Assembly: GCA_031271905.1 (NCBI GenBank)
Contig: JAISUT010000061.1
Span: 1 to 61,536 of the forward strand
Origin: Acidobacteriota bacterium
Lineage (GTDB): Bacteria > Acidobacteriota > UBA6911
Length of the DNA stretch: 61,536 nt
Direction: 5' to 3'
Below the pieces are notes generated by a model. The model saw nothing but the letters and a program-made list of their open reading frames with translations. It was not told the DNA's origin and did not search any database. Position 1 is the stretch's first letter, and each line of letters opens with the position of its first letter. This document shows positions 42,309-50,583 of this stretch, one piece after another. Made by a program: the position numbers and the translations under genes.

Positions 42309-44170
42309 CACCGCCCCTCCTCGCGACGGTCGGAAGGCCGCGTCGCGGGCGCGGAGGGGGGCGCGCCGCCCAGCGCCTCGTCATATTTCACCGAGTTGCG
42401 TTCGAGCGTGACGCCCCGGGCGCGATCCAGCTCCACCATCGCCTTGGCGTAGGCGACCGAGGCGGCGACCTCCGCCTGCTGGGCGCTGACGAAGTCGCGC
42501 TCCCGCAAGATCACCTGGTAGGAGGTCGAGGCGCCCGCGTCGAGCTTGACCTTCTCCCCCTCCCATATCTCCTTGGCGAGGGTCGCGGCCTTGTGCGCCG
42601 CCTCCACCTGCGCCTTCCCCTGGATGAGCCCGATGATGGCCTTCTGGACCTCGACGGCGATGGAGTTCTGCGACTTCTGGCGGCTGATCAACTGCTGGCT
42701 TTGCTCCAACTGCGCGCGGAGGCTGTCGGCCTGCGCCGTCCGGTTGCGCAACGAGACGCTGAGGCTGAAGCCGCCGGCGTACTCCGGGTACGTCCCCTTG
42801 AAGCTCTGGCCGAAAGAACCCGCCAAGCCCGACTTCTCCGCCAGGCTATCCCCCTTGAGCCCCGACCCGGCGTAGAAGCCGAACACGGACAGCGCCGGCT
42901 TCAGCGCGTTTTTCGTGAACTGCACCGAGATGTCCTGGTTCTTCAAGTTGATGTCCGCCGTCTGGAGCTCCGGGCGGTTCTTCAGCGCGTCTTCCAGCGC
43001 CTCCTGGGCGTCGGGGATGTCCGCCTCGCCGGGACGGGGCATCGCGTCGCGCAGGACGACGCGCACAGCCTCCAGATCCGGGGTGATCTTGCGCACCAGC
43101 ATGTTTTTCAGCGACGCCTCTTGGAACTGCAGGTTGGTTTGGGCGACGGTCAGGTCGCGCAGGCGGGCGGCGACCTCGGACTCGGCGGAGGTCACCTCCA
43201 GCGGCGACATCGTGCCCACATCCAAGCGGATCTTGTTGTCCTCGAGCAGTTGCCGCGCCACGGCGAGCGACTGCTCCGCCACGCGGACGTTCTCGCCCAG
43301 CGCCGCCAGCTCCCAGTAGGCGTTCTCGACGGCGGTGACGGTGGTGATCAACTGCAACTTGAACACGTTCTCGGCGACGGCGGTGTTGTTGCGCGCCACC
43401 ATGATGTAGCGTTCGTTCGGGAGCCGTCCGAAGCCGTTCAGGAGCGGCTGGTTGACCCCGAGGGCGAAGCGGGTGACCGAAGACGGGTTGAACAGCAGGT
43501 TCTGTTGCGTCGATGAGGACTGCTGTCCGCTGAGGGTCAGAGAGTAGCTGGTCCCCAGCGAGAAGAGCTGGGCGTAGCTGGCCGAGAAGGCCGTGGTGTC
43601 GCCGGTGACGGTGGGGACGCCGGAGACCACGGTGGAGTTCAGGGGCGAGGTGACGCGGTCGTAGCTGAAGCTGACGCTCAGGGTGGGGTCGAAGTTCCCC
43701 GAGGAGCCGACCTGCACCGAGCCGCCGCCGCCGGTGATGCCGCCCGCGCTGCCGACGCCGGAGCCGGAGCCGGAGCCGCTGATGCCCGCGCCCATCGCCC
43801 CCGAGGTCAACCCGCCCGGGGTGGAGCCGCCCGTGAAGCCGCGCGGCGACTGCCCCGCTTTGCTGCGCAGCAGGTCGGTCTGCGAGTATTCGGGGATGAA
43901 GCGCTGCACGGCGATGTCGAGGTTGTTCTCCAGCGCCAGCGCCAGCGCGTCCGCAAGAGACAGTTCCAGCCTCCCGTCGCGGACGAGGCTTTCGATGCGC
44001 GGCGAGTTCTCAAGCTCCGGCGCGGCGACCGCATTGGGGCGCCAAGCGTCCAAGGCGTCGCCGAGGGAGAACCCCCTCCCGCCGGATTGGGCGGACATGG
44101 TCGGCGGGAAGAGCAGCCCCGGCAAGAGCGCCGCGGCCAGCAGGGCTGATCGGAAAGGACTTCTTCTCAT
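42308..44170 (-). CDS. TolC-family outer-membrane efflux protein (upstream member of tandem pair)
   Basis: A 620-residue protein with a signal peptide (residues 1-27, ending PTMSAQ). It is clearly related to its downstream neighbour: both have the N-terminal VRDGRLELSLADALALALENNLD-type repeat, a Gly/Ser-rich insert (GSGSGSGVGSAGGITGGGG, near 130-150) and two TolC hairpin repeats. A tandem duplication is likely. The start at 44170 has GAGG nine bases upstream; the open frame to 44368 runs into unrelated sequence. The two genes form an operon transcribed leftward. Confidence 0.9.
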   Translation of the reverse strand: MRRSPFRSALLAAALLPGLLFPPTMSAQSGGRGFSLGDALDAWRPNAVAAPELENSPRIESLVRDGRLELSLADALALALENNLDIAVQRFIPEYSQTDLLRSKAGQSPRGFTGGSTPGGLTSGAMGAGISGSGSGSGVGSAGGITGGGGSVQVGSSGNFDPTLSVSFSYDRVTSPLNSTVVSGVPTVTGDTTAFSASYAQLFSLGTSYSLTLSGQQSSSTQQNLLFNPSSVTRFALGVNQPLLNGFGRLPNERYIMVARNNTAVAENVFKLQLITTVTAVENAYWELAALGENVRVAEQSLAVARQLLEDNKIRLDVGTMSPLEVTSAESEVAARLRDLTVAQTNLQFQEASLKNMLVRKITPDLEAVRVVLRDAMPRPGEADIPDAQEALEDALKNRPELQTADINLKNQDISVQFTKNALKPALSVFGFYAGSGLKGDSLAEKSGLAGSFGQSFKGTYPEYAGGFSLSVSLRNRTAQADSLRAQLEQSQQLISRQKSQNSIAVEVQKAIIGLIQGKAQVEAAHKAATLAKEIWEGEKVKLDAGASTSYQVILRERDFVSAQQAEVAASVAYAKAMVELDRARGVTLERNSVKYDEALGGAPPSAPATRPSDRREEGR

Positions 44171-44402
44171 CTTCAATGACCTCGTTTCACCTCTGAAGGC
44201 GGATGGCGGTTCCACGCCCCTTGGGCGCCCTGCGGGGCTCCGTCGTGCGCCGACGCCCCCCGCCCGTGACAACAAGACGGGAGCTTGCGCACCCCGTCCG
44301 CGCAACGACAGTTCCGCAATGGATCCGACGCTGGAAAATACGCCATTTGCAAAGGCTTGTTTCGTCATCCGGGGGCTTGTCGCAAGGCGGGGCGAGCATT
44401 TA

Positions 44403-44521
44403 GGGAACCTCTGAAAACCTCGGAGCTGCGTTGCGCCTTGGCCAAAATGCCCATCTACCTCGGCAGACTCCGCTTTTCGACCCGCGGCGACGCCTTGTCT
44501 GCGAGGTTTTCAGAGGTTCCC
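44403..44521. repeat. Dispersed ~120-bp MITE-like repeat, full copy D, with TTTA target duplication
   Basis: A 119-bp copy (GGGAACCTCTGAAAACCTCG at the left; CGAGGTTTTCAGAGGTTCCC at the right, a perfect 20-base inverted repeat). It is in the same orientation as copy A, with the core GACGCCTTGTCTGCGAG. TTTA is found on both sides (44399-44402 and 44522-44525), an exact 4-bp target duplication. The right end abuts the stop codon of the PilZ gene. Confidence 0.92.
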
Positions 44522-44522
44522 T

Positions 44523-44813
44523 TTACTGGGTCGCGTACTTCCGGGCGGTCTCGTACACGGCGTCCTCCACCTTCAACCCGGCGAGGAACTCCTGCCCGTA
44601 AGGTTGGCAGTAGACCAGCTCCCCGTCGAAGACGGCGTCGCCCCATTCCACCTTGACGACGGCGCCGATGGGGAGTTTTTCCTTCAAGATGACGCTCAGG
44701 CCGTGAACGGAAAGATCCGCCAGACGCGCCTTTTCCGTGTACGACTTGAATTCGGGGCACGACAGGGTGACGGTGAGATCCGTCTTGAACCGCGTTCGGC
44801 TTCTTCTATTCAT
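44523..44813 (-). CDS. PilZ domain protein
   Basis: A 96-residue single PilZ domain, a cyclic di-GMP receptor fold. The N-terminal RRSRTRF supplies the RxxxR motif and LADLSVHGLSV supplies the D-x-S-x-x-G motif; both are intact, so c-di-GMP binding is expected. It may control motility or exopolysaccharide, but no partner is adjacent. Its TAA stop overlaps the TTTA flank of repeat copy D. Confidence 0.88.
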   Translation of the reverse strand: MNRRSRTRFKTDLTVTLSCPEFKSYTEKARLADLSVHGLSVILKEKLPIGAVVKVEWGDAVFDGELVYCQPYGQEFLAGLKVEDAVYETARKYATQ

Positions 44814-44912
44814 AAATCGCTCAATCGACCGCCAAGGCTGGACACCTTAGAAGAAACATGCCCGACTGTTTGACAACCGGGAACTTCCCGCACTATGCTC
44901 TGCACGAGGCAT

Positions 44913-44936
44913 TGAAGCACTGAAGCACTGAAGCAC
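44913..44936. repeat. Three tandem copies of an 8-bp repeat (TGAAGCAC)
   Basis: TGAAGCAC is repeated three times without mismatch in the region between the divergent PilZ and ferredoxin-nitroreductase genes. A run of nine Ts follows at about 44981-44990. An 8-bp unit in a promoter region could change spacing by slippage. Confidence 0.8.
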
Positions 44937-45020
44937 TAAGGATAGCAGAAACGCCCCTGCCATCCCCATGTTCAGGTGCATTTTTTTTTAGCATAATAAT
45001 CATCTGGAGGCAATCACGCC

Positions 45021-45845
45021 ATGGGACTTTTGACCATCGACGAACAAAAGTGCGGGAAAGACGGTTTCTGCGGACGGGAATGTCCGGCCGCCATCATCCA
45101 TTTCAGCGAAGCGCGCGTACCGACCGTGCTGCCCTCCGAAGAGGCGCGTTGCATGGACTGCGGCCATTGCGTGGCGGTCTGTCCCCACGACGCGCTGCGC
45201 CACGCGCGCATCTCCGCCGAGGGCTCGCCCGCCATCAAGCCGGAACTGGTCATCGGCGCGGAGCAGGCGGAGCAGTTCCTGCGCTCGCGCCGCTCCGTCC
45301 GGCGCTACCACACCAAGCCCGTCGAGCGGGAGAAGGTGCGGCGGCTGGTCGAGGTGGCGCGTTACGCCCCCACCGCAGGCAACGGCCAGCCGGTCGAATG
45401 GCTCGTCACCTCGGACAGGGACCGGTTGCGCCGGATCGGCGGCATGACCGTGGACTGGATACGCGGGCTGGCGAAAATCCCGCAGGCGGTCGAGGCCGCC
45501 CCCTACCTGCCTGCGGCGGTCGCGGCATGGGACGCGGGGGACGACTCCGTCTTGCGCGGCGCGCCGACGCTGGTCACGGCCATCGCCCCCGAGGCGGCGC
45601 GGATAGGCACGATAGACGTCGCGCTGGCGCTCTCCTACCTGGACGTGTTCGCGCAGACGCTGGGGCTCGGGACTTGTTGGGCGGGCCTGGTGGCGGGGGC
45701 GTTGGCGGAGTCCGCCGAACTCCGGGCGGAGGTCGGCGTGCCGGAGGGGTACACGCACTTCTACCCGCTGATGCTGGGGTATCCGGCGGTGCGATACCAC
45801 CGGACGCCGGAGCGCAAGGCCCCGCGCATCCGCTTCATGGACTGA
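45021..45845 (+). CDS. Ferredoxin-nitroreductase fusion protein
   Basis: A 274-residue protein. Residues 1-65 hold two 4Fe-4S motifs, slightly altered in the first (CGKDGFCGREC) and standard in the second (CMDCGHCVAVC). A nitroreductase domain starting with FLRSRRSVRRYHTKPVE follows and includes YAPTAGNGQPVEW and TLGLGTCWAGL. Such fusions are common in anaerobes and reduce quinones or nitro compounds with ferredoxin electrons. GGAGG lies ten bases before the ATG. The next genes are convergent. Confidence 0.92.
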   Translation: MGLLTIDEQKCGKDGFCGRECPAAIIHFSEARVPTVLPSEEARCMDCGHCVAVCPHDALRHARISAEGSPAIKPELVIGAEQAEQFLRSRRSVRRYHTKPVEREKVRRLVEVARYAPTAGNGQPVEWLVTSDRDRLRRIGGMTVDWIRGLAKIPQAVEAAPYLPAAVAAWDAGDDSVLRGAPTLVTAIAPEAARIGTIDVALALSYLDVFAQTLGLGTCWAGLVAGALAESAELRAEVGVPEGYTHFYPLMLGYPAVRYHRTPERKAPRIRFMD

Positions 45846-45863
45846 CATCCGCTTGCGGACGCC

Positions 45864-46493
45864 TTACAGCTTGGCGAGGCGCTCTTTGTAGGCGGCGGCG
45901 CCGGCCCGGACCGTCGGGGACGTCCCCATCGCGCCGTAGACCGCGAACGGCGTCTGCCATGCCATCGCGGCGCTCGTCGCCAGCACCTGGAAGGGGCGGA
46001 GCAACTCATCGACGGTGAACTGGCTCTGCCCGCCCGAGCGGTAGGATTCCTCGGCGTAGCCCGCCGTGACCGCGACCAGCAGCTTCTTCCCCTTCAGGAT
46101 GCCATCGCCACCCATGCCCGCGTAGCCCATCAGGAGCTCGTCGCACCATTCGCGCAGCTTCGCCGGGGCGCTGTACCAGCGGAAGGGGAATTGGAACACC
46201 ACCGCGGACGCCCGCGTCAACGCCCCGCGGTAGGTCTCGTCCTTGAGCGGGGCCGCGTACATGTCGATGGACTCCACGTTCGGCAGGGTGTTCGCCGACT
46301 CCAGGAGCGCCTTGTTGGCAACCGACTGGGCGTAGGCGGGGTGCGCCAGCAATATGACCGTCTTCCCCGCCGTCGCCGCCGCGCCCGGAGTCGCCGGGGC
46401 TTGCGCGGCGAGCGCCTGCGCCGCCAGCGCCCCGAGCCCGAGCGCCGCCGTCGCGCCCGCAGCCTTCATGAAATTCCGTCTGTCGCTCTCCAT
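45864..46493 (-). CDS. Tat-exported flavodoxin-like NAD(P)H:quinone oxidoreductase
   Basis: A 209-residue protein with a twin-arginine leader (DRRNFMKAAG, then a hydrophobic stretch to about residue 40). The flavodoxin-like fold of the NQO1/MdaB/KefF family follows: VILLAHPAYAQSVANKAL, then FQFPFRWYSAPAKLREWCDELL, a typical FMN/FAD contact region. Export by Tat is unusual for this family, which is normally cytoplasmic. AAGGGGA lies six bases upstream of the start. It is close to the cytochrome gene that follows, and the two may be co-transcribed. Confidence 0.85.
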   Translation of the reverse strand: MESDRRNFMKAAGATAALGLGALAAQALAAQAPATPGAAATAGKTVILLAHPAYAQSVANKALLESANTLPNVESIDMYAAPLKDETYRGALTRASAVVFQFPFRWYSAPAKLREWCDELLMGYAGMGGDGILKGKKLLVAVTAGYAEESYRSGGQSQFTVDELLRPFQVLATSAAMAWQTPFAVYGAMGTSPTVRAGAAAYKERLAKL

Positions 46494-46524
46494 GGCGTCC
46501 CCTTTCGTTTGTCTGTCCATCCGG

Positions 46525-47415
46525 TCATTTCCCGGCGAGGGCGGCCTTGACCTCTTTCAGGCTCTTCTTCGCCTGCGCCGCGATCTCCAGCGAGAAATCG
46601 AGGTTGTGCGCCCCCTTCGAGCCGTCCCGCTGCACGATCGCCAAGTTGGCGCGCGCGACGTTCAGCTTCGCCAGCAGTTCGGCGCCCAGGGCGTCGGGCT
46701 TCTGCTTGAGCGCGGCGTCAATGGCGGCGAGATCCGCCTCGACCGGCTCCATCGCCTCTTTGTAGAACGCCTGCCAGTCGGGGAGCTGCTTGGCGCGCGT
46801 CTTGCGGTTGTTGTCCTTGTGGCAGCGGGTGCAGGTGTCGAGCCGGTCTTCGGGGATCGACGGGTCGTCGGGCCGCATCACCTTCATGTAGTGGTTGCCT
46901 TCGGACATATGGCAGGAGACGCAGGCGACGCCCGAATGGAAGCTCCGCGTGTCCTCCACCCCCTTGGCGCCCTTGCCCTGCAACACCGACCGTTGCGAGT
47001 GGCACGAGCCGCACAACGTCTCGGCGTCGGCCGCCAGTTGCTTGGGGTGCGTGTCGTCGCCTGGCTTGTGGCACGCCAGGCAGGAGACCGTGTGGAAGGA
47101 GCCTTTGTCGGCGGGATCGACCTTGCCCCCCGCCAACTTGGCGCCGAACCCCTCTGCGGAGTGGCAGCCGAAGCAGTCCGCGCCGGCGTTGGGCAGGTCG
47201 GCGATGCGGGTGATCGCCTTGCTGTGGCCGGACGCCTCCCACATCTTGTATTTCTCCGCGTGGCAGGGCCGGCAGTCCGTGAAGCCGCCGTGGTCGGGGC
47301 GGTTCGCGCCCGCCTGGGTCGCGGCCCTGCCGCCGAGGGCGATCAAGGCGCAAGCGGCGGCGGCAAGGACGCAGGCTGCGGCGCGGGATTTCTTTTGACG
47401 TGCGGGATTTTCCAT
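46525..47415 (-). CDS. Periplasmic hexaheme cytochrome c
   Basis: A 296-residue protein with a signal peptide (residues 8-33) and six CxxCH heme motifs: CRPCH, CFGCH, CLACH, CGSCH, CVSCH and CTRCH. The spacing and the helical C-terminal part (EAMEPVEADLAAIDAALKQK) resemble NrfA/cytochrome c554-type multiheme proteins, but the catalytic CxxCK of NrfA is absent. It probably shuttles electrons in the periplasm. It depends on cytochrome c maturation, part of which is encoded at 12.8-15.6 kb. The open frame to 47487 upstream of the ATG is not needed. Confidence 0.93.
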   Translation of the reverse strand: MENPARQKKSRAAACVLAAAACALIALGGRAATQAGANRPDHGGFTDCRPCHAEKYKMWEASGHSKAITRIADLPNAGADCFGCHSAEGFGAKLAGGKVDPADKGSFHTVSCLACHKPGDDTHPKQLAADAETLCGSCHSQRSVLQGKGAKGVEDTRSFHSGVACVSCHMSEGNHYMKVMRPDDPSIPEDRLDTCTRCHKDNNRKTRAKQLPDWQAFYKEAMEPVEADLAAIDAALKQKPDALGAELLAKLNVARANLAIVQRDGSKGAHNLDFSLEIAAQAKKSLKEVKAALAGK

Positions 47416-47524
47416 GATCGACACCTCGGTTCCATGAAACTCGAATTGCACAATATAGCATTGTCGGACGGAATTCCTTAATAGCATATTCGCGTCCGGC
47501 GTCCATCGGCGATCCCGGGCGGTT

Positions 47525-49678
47525 TTAAAGGGGCGCGGGGTCGGGCGCGGGGGCGAACTCCATCGCGGTCTTCTTGAGCTTCTTCACCTGGTCGCGCAGG
47601 GCGGCGGCCTTCTCGAACTCGAACTCCTTGGCAGCCTCGCGCATCTCGCGCTCCAGCCGCCGGATCTCCGCCTCCAGCTCGGCGGCGCTGCCGTAAGACA
47701 CGGCGTCCTCCGCCACCGCCGGCAGCTCGTAGTAGTCGCCCTCGTAGATGCGCGCCATCTCCGGGTCGAGCGGCTTGACTATCGACTGCGGCGTGATGCC
47801 GTGCCTGGCGTTGTACACCTCCTGCGCCGCGCGGCGGCGGTTGGTCTCGTCGATGGCGGCCCGCATCGAGCCCGTCACCACGTCCGCGTACAGTATCGCC
47901 CTGCCGTTGACGTGCCGCGCCGCGCGCCCCATCGTCTGCACCAGCGAGGTCGTCGAACGCAGGAAGCCCTCCTTGTCCGCGTCCAGCACCGCCACCAGCG
48001 ACACCTCCGGCAGATCCAGCCCCTCGCGCAGCAGGTTCACCCCCACCAGCACGTCGTACTCCCCCGCCCGCAGGGCGCGCAGCACCTTGATGCGGTCGAG
48101 CGTCTCCACCTCCGAGTGCAGGTAGCGCACCTTCACCCCCAGCTCGGTGTAATATTCGGCAAGATCCTCGGCCATCCGCTTGGTCAGCGTGGTGACCAGC
48201 ACCCGCTCGCCGCGCTCGGCCCGCTTGCGTATCTCCTCCATGAGGTCGTCCACCTGCCCGGACACCGGGCGGATCTCGATCTCCGGGTCGGTCAGGCCCG
48301 TGGGGCGTATGATCTGCTCGACCACCACGCCGCCGGACTTGGCGAGCTCGTAGGGGCCGGGCGTCGCCGAGACGTAGATGGCCTGGTTCACCCGCTCCTC
48401 GAACTCCGGGAAGGTCAGCGGGCGGTTGTCCAGCGCCGACGGGAGGCGGAAGCCGTACTTGACCAGCGACTCTTTGCGCGAGCGGTCGCCCGCGTGCATG
48501 GCGCGCACCTGCGGGACGGTGGCGTGGCTCTCGTCGATGAACAGCAGCCAGTCGCGCGGGAAGTAGTCGAGCAGGGTGGGAGGTGCCTCCCCCGGCGCGC
48601 GCCCGGTCAGGTGTCGCGAATAGTTCTCGATGCCCCGGCAATAGCCCAGCTCCCGCATCATGTCCAGGTCGAACAGCGTGCGCTGGCGCAGGCGGCGCGC
48701 CTCCAACTCCTTCCCCTCCAACTCCAGCTTGAGCGACCAGTCGTCCATCTCCTCCCGGATCGTCTCGGAGGCGCGCAACAACTGGTCGCGCGGTTGCACG
48801 TAGTGCGACTTGGGGTAGACGGGCATCCGCTCGTGCCGCTTCAGCACGCGCCCCGTCAGCGGGTCGATCTGGGCGATGCCCTCCACCTCGTCGCCGAACA
48901 GCTCGATGCGCAACGCATAGTCCTCGTAAGAGGGGAAGACTTCCACCACGTCGCCCATGGCGCGGAAGAATCCGCGCTCCAGCGCGTAGTCCTGGCGCGC
49001 GTACTGCATCTCGACCAGCCGCCCCAGTATCTCGTCGCGCCGGATGCGCTGCCCCTTCTCCAGGAACAGCAGCATGCCGTAGTAGGCTTCGGGCGAGCCG
49101 AGGCCGTAGATGCACGAGACGCTGGCGACGATGATGCAGTCGCGCCGCTCGAACAGCGAGCGCGTGGCGGAGTGGCGCAAGCGGTCGATCTCGTCGTTGA
49201 CCAGGGCGTCCTTCTCGATGTAGGTGTCGGTCGAGGGGATGTACGCCTCCGGCTGGTAGTAGTCGTAATAAGAGACGAAATACTCGACGGCGTTGCCGGG
49301 GAAGAAGCCCTTGAACTCGCGGTAGAGCTGCGCGGCGAGGGTCTTGTTGTGCGCCAGCACGAGGGCGGGGCGTTGCAGCTCCTCGATGACCTTGGCCATC
49401 GTGAAGGTCTTGCCCGAGCCGGTCACGCCGAGCAGCACCTGGTGCCTGTCGCCGTCCTCGACCCCGCGCACCAGTTGCTCGATGGCCGACGCCTGGTGCT
49501 CGCTCGGCTGGAAGGGGGTGCTGATGGCGAAGCGCGAGGAGTGGATGAGGTCGCGCCCGTAGGCGATGCCGCGGTAGGCGATGGCGTCCGGGGCGCCGTC
49601 GCCGCCTTGCGCCGAAGGCGTTTTCGGCGCTCCATCCTGCGCCGCCGCCTTCCGTGGTTTCGAGGTTTTTCTGGACAT
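47525..49678 (-). CDS. uvrB: Excinuclease ABC subunit B
   Basis: A 717-residue UvrB, the helicase-like subunit that verifies damage and recruits UvrC. Walker A GVTGSGKT (near 82-89), the beta-hairpin [16 protein letters not shown] ([11 protein letters not shown]), QTMGRAARH (motif VI), and the C-terminal UvrC-binding coil ([24 protein letters not shown]) are all present. An N-terminal extension of about 40 residues, rich in Lys/Ala/Gly, precedes the usual start, which explains the length above 670. ATG 49678 is used; the frame open to 50050 is not supported. Confidence 0.97.
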   Translation of the reverse strand: MSRKTSKPRKAAAQDGAPKTPSAQGGDGAPDAIAYRGIAYGRDLIHSSRFAISTPFQPSEHQASAIEQLVRGVEDGDRHQVLLGVTGSGKTFTMAKVIEELQRPALVLAHNKTLAAQLYREFKGFFPGNAVEYFVSYYDYYQPEAYIPSTDTYIEKDALVNDEIDRLRHSATRSLFERRDCIIVASVSCIYGLGSPEAYYGMLLFLEKGQRIRRDEILGRLVEMQYARQDYALERGFFRAMGDVVEVFPSYEDYALRIELFGDEVEGIAQIDPLTGRVLKRHERMPVYPKSHYVQPRDQLLRASETIREEMDDWSLKLELEGKELEARRLRQRTLFDLDMMRELGYCRGIENYSRHLTGRAPGEAPPTLLDYFPRDWLLFIDESHATVPQVRAMHAGDRSRKESLVKYGFRLPSALDNRPLTFPEFEERVNQAIYVSATPGPYELAKSGGVVVEQIIRPTGLTDPEIEIRPVSGQVDDLMEEIRKRAERGERVLVTTLTKRMAEDLAEYYTELGVKVRYLHSEVETLDRIKVLRALRAGEYDVLVGVNLLREGLDLPEVSLVAVLDADKEGFLRSTTSLVQTMGRAARHVNGRAILYADVVTGSMRAAIDETNRRRAAQEVYNARHGITPQSIVKPLDPEMARIYEGDYYELPAVAEDAVSYGSAAELEAEIRRLEREMREAAKEFEFEKAAALRDQVKKLKKTAMEFAPAPDPAPL

Positions 49679-49992
49679 GGTGACCTGCCGCCGCGCCGCC
49701 CGCGATGTTGTAAAAAGAAACCAGTATACATGGGCGTCGCCGACAAAGCCATGCGCCCTTCCGCCAGCCCGCAGGAGGGCTGTCCATCGGAAGACCGCCT
49801 GTTCGGCGCAAAGCGCGGGCGACCGCCATCCCCCCTCCCCTCCCGGCAAGGGAGGGGAGGGGGAGAGGCCGCATCCGGCGCGGCGGCGGCGGCGGGCGTA
49901 AAAAGAGTCTGTCAGAAGCGCTTCCGATATCTTATCCTTATGCACTGGGTTCGCGTCGATGGGTCGATGAATCGTTGCCGGGGAACTTCGAG
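49679..49992. other. Regulatory gap between divergent uvrB and the exosortase operon
   Basis: Contains the 14-bp perfect G/C hairpin at 49831-49863 and a 10-bp palindrome GAAGCGCTTC at 49915-49924, about 70 bases upstream of the acyltransferase start. No gene seen. A weak TATCTT-like -10 element follows the palindrome. Confidence 0.45.
49831..49863. other. C-rich/G-rich perfect hairpin, quadruplex-capable
   Basis: CCCCCTCCCCTCCC (49831-49844), a five-base GGCAA loop, and GGGAGGGGAGGGGG (49850-49863) form a 14-bp perfect stem. The G-rich arm has three runs of three or more Gs and a fourth could come from the following bases, so a quadruplex is possible. Confidence 0.6.
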
Positions 49993-50583
49993 ATGAAACA
50001 CGCCCTGCTTTTCCTATGCCGTCTGCTGGTCTTGCCGCTTTGGTTGGCATATCGGCTGGAGGCGTTGCTGTTGACGCGGGAAAAGGCGTTTTACGGATAT
50101 TCCCAACTGCTCTGCCTGTTTCCCGGGATCGTCGGCAACTACGTCCGGTTCGCCTTTTACCGCATGACCATCGCGTCTTTGGGTGACGGCGCCTGCATCT
50201 GCTTCGGGGCGACGTTCGCGCATCCGGGCATCAGGATCGGGCGGGGCGTCTACATCGGCCCTTGGTGCAACCTCGGCCTCTGCACGGTCGAGGACGACGT
50301 GCTGTTCGGCTCGGACGTCCATGTGATCAGCGGGTTCAACCAGCATGGGCACGAGGATCTCTCCGTCCCGGTGCGGGAACAGCGGGGGGAGTTGCTGAAC
50401 GTCAGGATCGGGCGGGACTCGTGGATCGGCAACAAGGCGGTCGTCGGGAACCACGTCGGGGAGAAAAGCATCGTGGGGGCGGCGGCGCTCGTGGTTCGGG
50501 AGGTGCCGCCCTATTCGGTCGCGGTGGGGAACCCCGCCGAAGTCGTCAGGGACAGGAGGTCGGCTGGGAAGTCGAGCATATGA
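49993..50583 (+). CDS. Hexapeptide-repeat acyltransferase in exosortase operon
   Basis: A 196-residue left-handed beta-helix (LbetaH) acyltransferase. After an N-terminal hydrophobic stretch ([20 protein letters not shown]) come hexapeptide repeats such as [32 protein letters not shown] and [18 protein letters not shown]. It probably acetylates a sugar or polysaccharide intermediate of the exosortase-linked pathway. Its stop overlaps the next gene's ATG (ATGA). ATG 49993 is used; the in-frame TTG at 49975 is an alternative. Confidence 0.85.
   Translation: MKHALLFLCRLLVLPLWLAYRLEALLLTREKAFYGYSQLLCLFPGIVGNYVRFAFYRMTIASLGDGACICFGATFAHPGIRIGRGVYIGPWCNLGLCTVEDDVLFGSDVHVISGFNQHGHEDLSVPVREQRGELLNVRIGRDSWIGNKAVVGNHVGEKSIVGAAALVVREVPPYSVAVGNPAEVVRDRRSAGKSSI

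Noticed and set aside
47801-49996. A 731-codon plus-strand frame opposite uvrB
   Set aside because: The minus-strand frame contains every UvrB motif. The antisense frame is His/Arg/Leu-rich noise.
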